DNA of 64,000 nucleotides. Source: Charina bottae. Lineage: Eukaryota > Chordata > Lepidosauria > Squamata > Charinaidae. The stretch lies in assembly GCA_023362775.1 (NCBI GenBank), contig JALMGJ010000002.1, positions 28,859,414 to 28,923,413 of the forward strand, read 5' to 3'. The notes beneath the pieces are model-generated. The model had not been told where the DNA came from. It did no database searches and was given only the letters and a program-made list of their open reading frames with translations. Position 1 is the first letter of the stretch; every line of letters starts with the position of its first letter. Shown here piece after piece: positions 43,909 to 55,787 of the stretch. Both the position numbers and the translations under genes were made by a program.

Positions 43909-45781
43909 TGGGATAGGTTGAATGCTAGTTCAGAGGTATTGTTGCAATCTAGTGTACAGCCAACTGTCCATGCTTCTGTGGCTGGACAACAACCAGTTCA
44001 GCTGCCTTCTGGTTCCCAGTCTCCTAGTGTGGTCAGAGGATCCCCTCAGGTGAAGGAAGAGGAAATTTCACCTGAGCAGGTTCAGGATCTAAAGGGGGAA
44101 TCAGGTAGTGAAAAGGCAGAGGACAGTGATGAGGAAGAGGCAGTGGTAATTCCTCGTAGGTCTGCACGCTCCACAAAGGGTGTGAAGCCTGACAGATTTG
44201 TGATTCAGCAGGTGAGAGTGTGTCAGATTACCTGTGAACCTGTCTTTCCAGGAGATGTTGCTTCTGCCTGTTGAAGAGCAGGAGAAGTGGAACACAGCGA
44301 TGGATAAGGAGTTTGAGGCATTAGTGAGTCAAAAGGTGTTTGAGGTCACTGATTTGCCCCCATCCCAGAAAGCTGTTGGTTCCAGATGGGTTTTCAGAAA
44401 GAAGCTTCTTCCTGATAATACAGTGCAGTACAAAGCCAGGCTTGTTGCTCAGGGATTTGCACAGGAGAGGTTTTTGAACTATGATCTCACATATGCACCC
44501 ACAGCTAGACCAGAGTCTTTACGTATGGTACTTTCTCTGGCTGCACAGCGTGGACTTGTTGTCCATCATTTTGATGTTGACACAGCATATTTGAATGCAG
44601 AGCTCCCTGAAACTGTGTACATGAAGCAGGCTCCTGGCTATGCTTGTGACAATTCTCAGAAGGTGTACAGACTGCGCAAGGCGCTGTACAGATTGAAGCA
44701 AGCCGGACGTTGTTGGCATCAATGTTTAGATAAGGCTTTGTTAGAGCTAAAGTTTAAGAAGTCTGTTGCTGATCCTTGTGTGTATGTAAGAGGTTCTGGA
44801 AGTGATTACACAGTGTTGCTAACGTATGTTGACGATTTTTGCCTAGCAACTGGTTCTTTGCACCTTGTACAAGAGTTTGCAACACAATTGAGACAGTACT
44901 TTCAATTGAAAGACCTAGGTGAGCTGAAATACTATCTAGGTGTTGAAGTCACTAGAGCTCAGAGTGGTGAGTTCTATCTGAGTCAGAAGAGAAAAATTGA
45001 CCAATTGTTGAGTCAACTTGAAATGTCAAATGCAAAACCAACCAAAACACCAATGACTCTTGATTTCCTAAAGGGTGATGCATGTGAGGAAATTTGTCCT
45101 CAATTTCAATTATATCACTCAGCTGTAGGAAGTTTGCTACACTTAACACAATGGACACGCCCTGACTTAGCTTACTCAGTTGGAGTGCTTAGTCGTAAGG
45201 TTGCCAAACCATCCATGCGAGATTGGAAAGGGTTAAAGAGAGTCCTACGCTACCTTAAAGGCACAGCTGATTTTTGCCTTAAAATATCAGCCACTAAGGC
45301 TGAAATGCCTGTGATTTATGCTGACAGCTCTTTTGCAGAAGAGGGAGACAGAAAGTCTGTGAGTGGTTTTGTTTGTTTGTTTGCAAATACACCCATTGCC
45401 TGGAGAGCAAGAAAACAATATACAATTGCCGTTTCCACCTGTGAAGCCGAATTTGTGGCCCTCAGTGAGGCAATCAATGAAATGTATTGGTTAAAACAAT
45501 TGTTTACAGATTTATCTGTAGATATAATCTCACCAATAACAATGTATGAAGATTCCCAGGCCTGTCTGTCTCTAGCTGCTTCGGAAAATGTCAATAATCA
45601 CACCAAATACATCCATGTGAAATACCAAAATGTAAGACATGCAATTCAGGAAAAATTTATACAATTAGAGTATTGTCCGTCTGAGCTGAACATTGCAGAC
45701 ATCTTCACGAAAGCACTTTCTCTTACAAAGCATGCAACCATGGTAACCAGATTGGGGCTAGAGCAAATGTGTCTGAAATAA
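43909..45781 (+). pseudogene. Copia RT-RNase H region
   Basis: After the BovB insertion a linker frame (43909-44274) ends in a stop. The RT is in the next frame and is open from 44234 to the TAA at 45781. RT motifs are GSRWVFRKKLLPDNTVQYKA, HFDVDTAYLNAEL and the catalytic YVDDF near 44828. RNase H includes IYADSSFAEEGDRKSVSGF, VSTCEAEFVALSEA and HTKYIHVKY. One frameshift near 44230 separates it from the upstream part. Confidence 0.94.
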
Positions 45782-45841
45782 AATCATTTGTGTCTCTGTG
45801 TGCCTGTGAAATGAGTTTTCCCCCACAGCGTTTCAAAAATC

Positions 45842-45854
45842 CATGCAGAAGGGG
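45842..45854 (+). other. Copia polypurine tract
   Basis: GCAGAAGGGG lies directly before the 3' LTR, the usual plus-strand priming site. Confidence 0.75.
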
Positions 45855-46521
45855 TGTTAAAGTTATTTGGTTAAAGTATTCTATGCAGAATTAAATGCAT
45901 GGCATTTTCTCCACTAAAATCTGGCCAGAGAGTGGAAAAGTACAAGTTACAAAAGAAAACAATTTACAAGTGACCCTGCATTGAAAGTTTGGTTCTCAAA
46001 ACATTCTACTCATAATCAGCAGATGTCCGTCCATATAGCCAAAACAAAACAGCTCTTATCACGATTGTTCCCAAGAGAATTGTAGCTCGAGGGAAGGCCA
46101 ATACACAACACTGCCATCATGTGACGCTTTATAGTAAGTACAATTGCTACCAAAATGCTATGCTGAAAGAGATGCCCATTTGAACCAATCAGATGTGAGC
46201 TATGAACCATGGGTATTCCTTCATACTTATGTTCTCACTTACCTTCTTTATATATGCTTTTTGCTCTTTATGTAGACTGCTATCTACATGTACTTGTATC
46301 TGAACTGTAACCATGCCTGGTCTTTGCACAGACCATGATGTTTTTCTTTCCTCACTTCTGGTGATGGAACTCTGCTTATGCTTTGATTTTACCTTTTTGC
46401 AATAATGCACTATACATCCATTATTGCCTTATGCTATCAATAAAGATATTGTTAGCCTTACAACACGTTGTTTGGATTACTTCATGCCTGCAACCCCGAA
46501 TTAGTTAACCATCACCCAATA
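45855..46521 (+). repeat. Copia 3' LTR
   Basis: 667 bp, about 99 percent identical to the 5' LTR (differences near 45896, 46119, 46124, 46242 and one inserted base near 46262). Confidence 0.97.
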
Positions 46522-49233
46522 GCTACTGTACCAGCCCCCTGCTGCGTAGCAACCTCCCTGCCTGAGCTGCTCGAGGCTGTCTCGGGGTTGGCGGTGGAGT
46601 TCCCTAGACTTATGGTTCTGGGGGACTTCAATCTGCTGTCCCTGGGACGGACCTCGGATGCGGCTCGGGAGTTCATGGCTACCATGGCGGCCATGGGCCT
46701 GTCTCAGATTATTCGGTGCCCAACTCGGGACAGTAGTCTCACGCCGGAATTAGTTTTCTTGTCTGAGCAGTGGCAATGTGATCTGAGGGGAGAGTTAGAT
46801 CTATCCCCATTGTCATGGTCAGACCACGCCCTGGTGACCTAGAGCTCTCTTGTGCTGCCCCACTCCGCAAGGAGGGTGGACCTATTCGATTGGTCCACCC
46901 CTGGTGACTTATGGACCCAATGAGGTTTCAGAGGGAGCTGGGGGTTATACCTGAAGATCTGCTGCATGGTCCAGTGGAGGCCCTGGCCGCAGCCTGGAAT
47001 AAGGAGGCGGCTAGGGCCTTGGACAGGATCACGCCTATGCAACCTCTCATGCCCCGATCGACCCGTCACTCCCCGTGGTTCATGGAAGAGTTGAGGGTTT
47101 TGAAGAGGGCTAAGAGACGTCTGGAGCACCGCTGGAGGAAGGTGAAGACAGAATCTGACCGGACACAATCTAGAGCCGCTATTAGGGCCTACCTTGTGGC
47201 AATAAGAGCGGAGAAACATGAATATTGCTCCGCTCTTATTGCGTCCGCAGAATGCCACCCGACGGCCCTGTTTAAGATTACTAGATCTCTTCTGGGTCGG
47301 GTGGATTTGGTGACCCATTTACAGGGCTGGTCGGAAGAGTTTGCCGAGCATCTGCAGGACAAAATCGCTCAGATTCATTCTAAGTTAAAATCTAAGCGTC
47401 AGGCACAATCTGGGGAGATGCCAGAGGAAGGTACTTGCCCTGTTGTCTGGGAACAGTTTGATCCTGTTGGACCTGATGAAGTGGACAGGATCCTCCGAAT
47501 TGTAAACGCCACCACATGCCACCTAGACCTGTGTCCCTCCTGGCTGGTTAAGTCAGCCTGGGAGGTCACATGTGGTTGGGCCCAGGTGATGATTAATGCA
47601 TCCTTGGGGGAGGGGATGTTCCCAGCGGTCTTTAAGGAGGCGCTGGTGCACCCCCTCCTCAAGAAGCCATTGCTGGACCCCACTGATTTAAACAACTTTT
47701 GTCCTGTCTCCCACCTTCCCATTTTGGGAAAGGTGGTTGAGAAAGTGGTGGCGCTTGAACTCCAGAGGATGCTGGATGAAACAGATTATCTAGACCCTTT
47801 TCAGTCAGGTTTCAGGCTGGGATATGGAACAGAGACTGCATTGGTCACACTTATGGGTGATCTCTGGCGGGAGCGAGATGGAGGGAGTGCATCCATTCTC
47901 GCTCTCTTGGACCTCTCAGCGGCTTTCGATACCGTTGACCACAATATCCTTCTGGGGTGGCTCAGGGAGCTGGGGGTGGGCAGCCTAGACTTGCGCTGGT
48001 TCACCTCATTCCTCCAGGGCCATTCCCAATCGGTGATAATAGGAGAGGAGAGATCTGACCCTCGACCCCACTTGTGTGGGATGCCTCAGGGTTCGGTTCT
48101 CTCTCCTTTCCTATTTAACATCTACATGAAGCTGCTGGGGGAGATCATCTGTCACCACAGGATGAGGTATCATCAATTTGCTGATGATACTCAGTTGCAT
48201 ATCTCCATCCCAGGTGAAGTAAGTGATGCAGTCAACACCCTGTCTCTGTGCCTGGGGGCTCTAAGGGCCTGGATGGGGAACAACAGGCTTCAGCTGAACC
48301 CTGGTAAGACGGAGTGGCTGTGGATTGATGGCCTCTCGGTTTCTAGGAAGTTGTCATCTTTGAGTCTGGATGGGGTGGCACTGCCCCATTCAGATTCAGT
48401 GCAGAACTTGGGGGTCCTCTTGGACTCACGACTCCTGCTCGAAGAGCAGGTGGCAGTCGTGGCCAGGAGGGCCTTTGCACAACTTCGGGTTGTGCATCAG
48501 TTATGCCCCTTTCTGGATCGGGAGGCCCTCCGAACAGTCACTCATGCCCTTGTCATCTCCCATATAGATTATTGTAATGCGCTCTACATGGGGCTACCCT
48601 TGAAGAGTATCCAGAAGCTTCAGCTGGTCCAGAATGTGGCCGCGCGGGCAGTTACGGGTGCGATAAGATCAGCTCATGTAACGCCACTGCTGCACGAGCT
48701 GCATTGGGTACCAGTTTGCTTCCGGGTCCAATTCAAGGTGTTGGTTATCACCTTTAAAGCCCTACATGGCATGGGGCCAGAATACCTGAGGGACCATCTC
48801 ATCCCGATTACATCTACCCACCACACCTGGTCATGCAGAGAGGGCATGCTTTGGACCTGATCAGTGAAGGAATTTTATTTGTCGGGGTCCAGGAGATGTG
48901 CCTTCTCTGTGATGGCACATGCCTTGTGGAATACCTTGCCCCCGGAGATGAGGCAGGGACCTTCGCTCTTGGCCTTCAAAAAGTCTTTAAAGACCTGGTT
49001 CTGCTGCCTTGCTAGGGACAAAGGAGGCAATAGTTCCTCCTGGGGTTGGTTAGCCCAGTAATATCCTCCTTTTTAAGATCTTCCCATCCTCTGGATTTTT
49101 ATCTCATCTATTTATTATTATACTGTATTTTTATAGCTTTTTTAATATTAATTTTAATGTTTGTAAACCACCCAGAGTCTACTGTTGTGGAGATGGTTGG
49201 TGATAAATTCGAATAATAAATAAATAAATGTCC
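46522..49233 (+). mobile_element. CR1/L2-clade LINE, long ORF2 with RT
   Basis: This is the right-hand part of the LINE hit by copia. The endonuclease end is at 46527-46842 (VLGDFNLLSLGR, WSDHALVT), then a frame break. A 1.95-kb frame (46911-48860) contains the linker and the RT: DPFQSGFRLGYGTETALVTL, LLDLSAAFDTVDHN, CGMPQGSVLSPFLFNIY, and the catalytic QFADDTQL near 48178. The C-terminal block then shifts frame near 48850. The 3' end is AACCACCCAGAGTC, then an AATAAATAAATAAA tail. It is the best-preserved L2 copy here, but not functional. Confidence 0.93.
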
Positions 49234-49259
49234 CTAATTCTTTTCCTGACTCTATCAGC

Positions 49260-49640
49260 CGGATAGAAGATAGATGCTTTTGAACTGTGTTGTTGGAGGA
49301 ATATTCTGAGAGTGCCTTGGACTGCAAGAAGATCAAACCAGTCCATACTCCAGGAAATAAAGCCAGACTGCTCACTTGAGGGAATGATATTAAAGGCAAA
49401 ACTGAAGTACTTTGGCCACATAATGAGAAGACAGGATACCCTGGAGAAGAAGCTGATGCTAGGGAAAGTGGAAGGCAAAAGGAAGAGGGGCTGACCAAGG
49501 GCAAGAATGGATGGATGATATTCTGGAGGTGACGGACTCAACCGTGGGAAAGCTGGGGATGGTGACGGCCGACAGGAAGCTCTGACGTGGGCTGGTCCAT
49601 GAAGTCACAAAGTCGGAAGCGACTGAACGAATAAACAAAA
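49260..49640 (+). mobile_element. RTE/BovB-like LINE 3' end, second subfamily
   Basis: The frame at 49312-49494 reads PWTARRSNQSILQEIKPDCS, LKAKLKYFGHIMRRQDTLEK. It is clearly related to BovB but differs at many positions, and it ends GCGACTGAACGAATAAACAAAAC instead of in ACAACAACA. It groups with 10270-11060. Confidence 0.85.
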
Positions 49641-49649
49641 CAATCAGCC

Positions 49650-49806
49650 ATTGATATATGAGATTTTACCATCCCTTGGATTTTTATCTATTATTTATTA
49701 TACTGGTTTAGACTGTAACTTATGTTTACATGTTTGTAATTGTTGACTGTCCCCCGTTGGGGGAGATGGGCAGTGATAAATTTGAATTATAAATAAATAA
49801 ATAAAT
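49650..49806 (+). mobile_element. L2-type LINE 3' end
   Basis: GACTGTCCCCCGTTGGGGGA, GATGGGCAGTGATAAATTTG, and an AAATAAATAAATAAAT tail. No coding part. Confidence 0.75.
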
Positions 49807-50458
49807 ATTGTTGCATTATTATGAATGTTTCTGAGAGCCAATCAGCAAACAGTAAAATGTAAGCGGGGGTTTCCTTCTTCTTCCCAACAGAAAATAAACA
49901 CAAATTTTCTTCTCCCCAACAGAAAATAAACATAATTTTCTTCAGAATGGGTGAATGAATAGATGTTTCCAGATTTTGCAAGGGCCCCAGATTCACCAGG
50001 GGTTTAGCATATTATGGACTCTCAGCCTTCCACAATCCACACAGCACAAATGCAGTTAGAAGGTAAAATATCTAGTATTTTATCCAACTGCAAACCAATT
50101 TTAGAACCTAAGGGGTGGTATTGCTTTATTAGGAATGTTGCTGAAATCCTTGTTTGTTTCTTTGTTTCTTTGATTGTTTCTTTAACCTGATCTGGCCTTC
50201 AAAATAAAAAAAATGCATGATGGAGGATTTCCTACAGACTCCCCAGATAGTGCTACCAGTACAGAATGGTCTGTGTCAGAATCTCAGTGAGCAGCAGGGA
50301 TAAACTCAATAAATACACACAGTCTGGAAGGCTTGTACCTGGAGAGGATACAAACATGGCAGAGGCCAATCCACAATTATGACACAATGGAATATTACCA
50401 GTGCTACCGCTTTGGAAACGTAGACTGTACTTGCTCATTCACCCATGCTATAGATGTT
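49807..50458. other. No feature recognised
   Basis: A 32-bp direct repeat (CAACAGAAAATAAACA with flanking TTCTTC) occurs near 49885-49945. The end (50454-50458, ATGTT) is the gypsy target site. Since Maverick polymerase sequence follows the gypsy element directly, the last part may be Maverick DNA, but I cannot confirm it. Confidence 0.4.
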
Positions 50459-50913
50459 TGTCAGGGTGTCACGCTGACATGGTGCCAAAAGGAACACCCT
50501 GCCAGTCAGCACCGAGACCATAGAACCATGGGGGGATATTCCAATGTGAATATGGCCAGACGTGCTAAGCACTGCAGGCAGAACATCCGTGTATTCGCAA
50601 AAGTGCAGACTATGCTAATTAAGGGACTGCGCTGAGCAGTTCGGCACCCAGGACAGATCAAAGATGCTATTGTACTGACAGTGTATTCGAACTCACAAAA
50701 AATTAGAAATCAAAGGGCAAAGGGAAGGGGGGTAGAAATGAGAGTTCCCCCGGGGGGGGGAACCCAATGATTTAAACTGTAGGCTGCAGGAAGCTTCTTT
50801 ATTCACATCTTTAACGTATGATGGATCACTGGCTGTAATAAAAAATATTCATATTCCTAAGCAGCTTGTGTAAGGAGTTTTGATTTATTAGCTAATGGAT
50901 CGAGATCGTCACA
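50459..50913 (+). repeat. Gypsy 5' LTR
   Basis: 455 bp, TGTCAGGGTGTCAC to GAGATCGTCACA. Confidence 0.9.
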
Positions 50914-51356
50914 GAAAGATTCGAATACACAATGGTGGCCTTACCCGAAAACTCCAAGTTTAGACGACATATCCAGAACATGGAGGAACCCCTCCAATGC
51001 CGGTAGAGGAAGGAACGGAAGACGAAGGCAAGGAAAACTCTGGCCAGAGCGGCCAAGAGTGTTCAGCACTAGAAGCTGTCTTGCAAACCAGGGGAGAGGA
51101 AGAAGAGAGGAACCTCGGATCCCCAGCAACCTCAACAAAATGAGGGGACAAAAACCAACCAAAAGAGCAAAGAGCCATGCCAAAGACCTCCACTACTCTC
51201 CAGAGTGTGTCTCGGTCTGGGGCAGCAAAAGGAACCAAGGCTGCCTGGTCCTGGGATGTAGGGGGAGGCGCAGAGGTGGATTCATACCAGTGGGTGACTA
51301 CACGCAGGAAGGACTCCTGCTCCAGATGTTCAGGTTTGGAGCATCAGATAGAGGAG

Positions 51357-51620
51357 ATTGAGATGAGATGAGATGAGATGAGATGAGATGAGATGAGATG
51401 AGATGAGATGAGATGAGATGAGATGAGATGAGATGAGATGATGAGATGAGATGAGATGAGATGAGATGAGATGAGATGAGATGAGATGAGATGAGGATGA
51501 GATGAGATGATGAGATGAGATGAGATGAGATGAGATGAGATGAGATGAGATGAGATGAGATGAGATGAGATGAGATGAGATGAGATGAGATGAAGTGAGA
51601 TGAGATGAGATGAGATGAGT
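51357..51620. repeat. (GATGA)n pentanucleotide satellite
   Basis: About 50 copies of the GAGAT/ATGAG pentamer with a few shortened units (near 51440, 51495 and 51509). Frames reading SHLISSHLI are artefacts. Confidence 0.98.
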
Positions 51621-51900
51621 TACATGGTGGGAGCATATAGGAATTTAATTTAATTTATTTATTATTTATATTTGTATGATTTATATGAGTGGTTGAACAA
51701 CTCCTGCAGCAACTGAGTCTGAAGCAGATGACTAGCCCAGCAATGAGAGCCTAGTCATCCTCGGGAGAAGATTATGAATTTGAATTGGAGGGAGAATATG
51801 GAACAGGCAAGCTAACGGCAGCTCCCCCCTCTCGCAACCGCCCCTCAACCAGAACTGTAAGTAAAACCTGGATGCAGAGGGACCTTTTGGGGTAAGAGGG

Positions 51901-53060
51901 TTGTGGGTGAATTTTGTGGGGGACCATAAAAGCCTGGCCTGCTTTCTGACCCATGTGAGGGAGTTCATGGAAGAATGTGAAGCGGCTTTTCTCAGTGAAA
52001 GATCCAAGGTCCAATACATTTCCACCCATTTGGAAGGCGAAGCAGCAGAATGGCTGGTGGAAATGCATGACTCAGAATCCCCAGTTAATGAACTTTGAAA
52101 GTTTTATGAGTGCTCTGAGGGATCAATTCGAAGATCCTCTCTCAAAACTAAGGGCCAAAACAAGCCTGCAATATATTAGGCAAGGAAGCAGGTCAGTCTC
52201 AGAATATGCTATGGAGTTTAAGAGTCTGGCTGGGTAGCTGACAGACTGGCTAGAATCACTGCAAATTGAATATTTCCAAGAGGGGCTACACCCGGAGATT
52301 CTTGAGTGGTCCTTAGCAAGGAGAGACCCTAAGACTCTAAGAGGATGGATTTGTCTAGCCGACAAAGAAAAGGATATGAGAACTAGTGTCAAGAGACAGC
52401 AAGAAGCCCAAGCGATGGGGAGATGACCAGCGCCACCAGCCCCTCCACTGGAGAAGCAAGAAACTTGTAAGTCATAGGGAGAGGAAAGGGAGCAGCAGGG
52501 CAAACAGGAGCTATGCTTTAAATGTGGCAAAGAGGGTCATCACATAGCCAGCTGCCCACAATCTGCAGCCTTGATGAGGAGCAAGGTGGGGGAAAGCAGT
52601 GCGAAAACCTTGGTGAAGACCAAGGAAGCCACAGCCGCTGTGATGAAGTGGAGCACCCGCAAAACCCATCAGATGGGGGGATTCGACCAAAGACAACCTC
52701 CCACCAGCGGGAAATGACAGCAGCCTGTTCTGAGCAGTGCTGAAGGACAGGCTAAGCCACATGAGTGCAAAGGCTTAATGGTGAGTGTATCTTGCCCAGC
52801 AATGCTTGTGAAGCTACAAATAGAGACATTGGAGGGTGGGGGCAATATGAATATAGCAGGCCTACTGGACTCGGGGTGTACCTGATGCCTCATGCATCCC
52901 ACCCTAGTGACAGGACTGAGACTGAGAGTAAAAAGGCTGAAGGAGCCCATCGGTTTCATTCAACTCGATGGGACAGAGATGAAGAGAGGCCCAGTGGAGT
53001 TTTGCATCGAAGTGGTTTGGATGCGAATAGGGAGCCACTTTAAGGTTTATAGTGGCCCTA
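51901..53060 (+). pseudogene. Gypsy gag and protease, broken
   Basis: Capsid-like frame: CFLTHVREFMEECEAAFLSE, then EGEAAEWLVEMHDSE and SALRDQFEDPLSKLRAKTSL, changing frame near 52090. The zinc knuckle at 52514-52555 and protease motif GLLDSGCT at 52860-52880 follow. A TGA comes right after the protease motif. Confidence 0.85.
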
Positions 53061-53459
53061 ACTGCTGACTAGCCTGTGCTCCTGGGGCTGGCCTGGCTGC
53101 AAGCCCAAAATCCCCAAGTGGATTGGGTGTCCGGGAAGTTAACTTTCAAGGACAGAACTTATGAAGGCTTCCCCCTAATGAGTGGAAAGTGGAACCAGAA
53201 TTAATAGGTGCAGCATTCAAAATGTGTGGAGAAGCAACAGAGGGGGAGGGTGACCTCATTCCTGTACAATAGAGATTTAAAATAAGTGTTCAGGGAAGTA
53301 GAGACTAACCAGCTTCCCCCACATAGGAAATCCGACTGCACTATAGAATTAGAACCAGGAGCCAAATTACCTAAAGCTATGCTATACTCCATGACCCCCA
53401 AAGAACTGGAGGTGCTGCGGGAGTTCATTGATAAAAACTTAGAATGAAGATTTCTCTGA

Positions 53460-54135
53460 CCCACCACCTCATCTATGGCCGCACCCGTTCTACTCAGGGC
53501 TAAGAAGGACAGATCACTTAGATTATGCACTGATTATCAGGGACTGAATGCCATATGTACATCTAACAAGTACCCTTTACCACTGATGAAGGACATGTTA
53601 GCCCATCTATCAAAGGGGAAGAATTTTACTAAGTTGGACTTGAGGGAAGTGTACTTTTGAGTGCAAATTTGGGAGGGGGATAAGTGGAAGACAGTGTTCA
53701 ATTGCCAATTAGGATCATTTTGAGTATATTGTTTTGCCCTTTGGATTAAGGGGGGGGGGCCTGGAGTCTTAATGCATTTGATAAACGAAGTGGTACAAGA
53801 TTTTCTATACCGGGGGTATCGGTCTGTTTGGATGATATCCTAATTTACAATGAAACAATAGAAGAACATGTATATTTGGTGAGGGAGGTGCTGAAACGGC
53901 TGTTGCAAAATCAATTGTATGCCAAACTGTCAAAGTGTGAATTTCATAGAGAGCAACTAGATTACCTTGGATACCAAGTATCAAGCAAGGGGATTAAAAT
54001 TTACCCAGGGAAAGTATGAGACGTGCTGGCTTGGGAACCACCCTGAACTAGAAGGCAGTTGCAAAGTTATTTGGGTTCGCAAATTTCTATCGGCAGTTTA
54101 TCCCCAATTTTGCACAGTTGGCCCTATCCCTCACT
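53460..54135 (+). pseudogene. Gypsy reverse transcriptase, broken
   Basis: DRSLRLCTDYQGLNAICTSN, KNFTKLDLREVYF and the catalytic box VCLDDILIYN (53822-53851). Then QLYAKLSKCEFHREQLDYLG. Stops lie at 53658, 53721 and elsewhere. It is interrupted by BovB after 54135. Confidence 0.92.
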
Positions 54136-54862
54136 GATGAGGGTGAAAGAGGAGAGTGCAAAAGCTGGCTTGAAACTCAACATTAAAAAAACTCAGATCA
54201 TGGAATCTGGTCCCATCACTTCCTGGCAAATAGAAGGGGAAGAAATGGAAGGAATGACAGATTTTATTTTCTTGGGCTCCAAGATCACCGCAGACAGTGA
54301 CTGCAGCCATGAAATTAAAAGACGCTTGCTCCTTGGGAGGAAAGCTATGGCAAACCTAGACAGCATATTAAAAAGCAGAGACATCACCTTGCCGACAAAG
54401 GTCCGTATAGTTAAAGCTATGGTTTTTCCAGTAGTAATGTATGGCTGTGAGAGTTGGACCATAAGGAAGGCTGAGCGCTGAAGAATTGATGCTTTCGAGC
54501 TGTGGTGCTGGAGAAGACTCTTAAGAGTCCCTTGGACTGCAAGGAGGTCAAATCAGTCAATCCTAAAGGAAATCAACCCTGACTGCTCATTGGAAGGACA
54601 GATGCTGAAGCTGAAGCTCAAATACTTTGGCCACCTAATGCAAAGAGAGGACTCACTGGAAAAGACCCTGATGCTGGGAAAGACTGAAGGCAAAAGGAGA
54701 AGGGGACGGCAGAGGATGAGATGGTTAGATAGCATCACCGATGTAATGAACATCAATTTGAGTAAACTCCGGGAGACAGTGGAGGACAGGAAGGCCTGGT
54801 GTGCTATGGTCCATGAGGTCACGAAGAGTCGGACACAACTAAACGATTGAACAACAACAACA
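54136..54862 (+). mobile_element. BovB LINE inserted in the gypsy element
   Basis: It begins MRVKEESAKAGLKLNIKKTQ, just after the RT active site, so it is shorter than the copy at 42715. It runs to the ACAACAACAAC tail. Gypsy sequence resumes with AAAGGG. ACT is repeated at both joins (54133-54135, 54863-54865). One nonsense codon (TGA near 54479) replaces a CGA. Confidence 0.94.
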
Positions 54863-54865
54863 ACT

Positions 54866-55735
54866 AAAGGGAGGGGAAACCCGAAGGTAGCAAAAAGACC
54901 CAGGGCAGCCATACTGTGGATGGCGGAATGCCAAATGGCTTTTGAGCACTTAACATCATTGTTCACCTCAGAGCCAGTATTAAAACACCCTGACCCCATG
55001 AAGCCTCTGGTTGTACAGGTCGATGCATCAGACATGGATGTGGGGGGATTATATTACAAAAAGATGAAAGGGGAAAGCTAATACCTTGTGCCTATCTCTC
55101 CCGCAAATTGACACGGAACGCAACTGGCACATGTGGGAGAAGGAAGCATTTGCATTGCGCTGGGCTCTAGTAAATTGGAGACATTTACGAGAAGGAGCAG
55201 CTCATCCCTTCTCGACAGATCATAAAAATTTAGAAGCATTGTGCACCCCGAGGAAATTAAACCCTAAGCAAGTTAGGTGGGCACAGTTCTTTACCAGATT
55301 CAATTTCACTCTCAAGTATTTACCTGAGGGAAAGAAATTCCTAGCTGATGCGTTATCCCAATTACCCCAACACAACAGCCAAAGAGAGGAGGTAATATAT
55401 GTGATATCCCTACTCGACAGGCAGGGATGGCAGCAGTCATTAGTACCCAGAAACCCAAGTCCTTTCTAATAGTAGAAGGGGGCATGCAAACCAAACTGTG
55501 TTCAGCATTAAGGGCTGACTTGTTGTTGCAAGCTAACAAAGACAAACTGACAGAGAGACAGGAGTTTTGGTGGAGTGGGGATAGATTGTATATCCCAGAA
55601 CCCCTGAGAAAGAAAATGCTAGAGAGATGCCATGATGCAAAGTCAGCTGGGAATTTTGGATTCCTAAAAACTTTAAACCTATTTATTGTAAACCGCCCAG
55701 AGTTCCCCGTTGGGGGAGATGGGTGGTTATATAAA

Positions 55736-55787
<52 letters not shown>

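Larger units (their letters stand above)
39848..46521 (+). mobile_element. Ty1/copia LTR retrotransposon, nearly complete
   Basis: Two LTRs (39848-40513 and 45855-46521) differ by five substitutions and one indel. They are flanked by the 5-bp duplication GCTAC (39843-39847 and 46522-46526). Between them are a primer-binding site, gag, protease, integrase, RT and RNase H in the copia order (integrase before RT), and a polypurine tract. Defects are a frameshift in a run of eight G (42084-42091), a second frameshift near 44230, and a BovB insertion (42715-43902). The insertion is young by its LTRs. Ty1/copia is scarce in vertebrates, so this copy is notable. Confidence 0.97.

Noticed and set aside
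51298..51636. A 112-codon SHLISSHLI frame
   Set aside because: Translation of the GATGA pentamer array.
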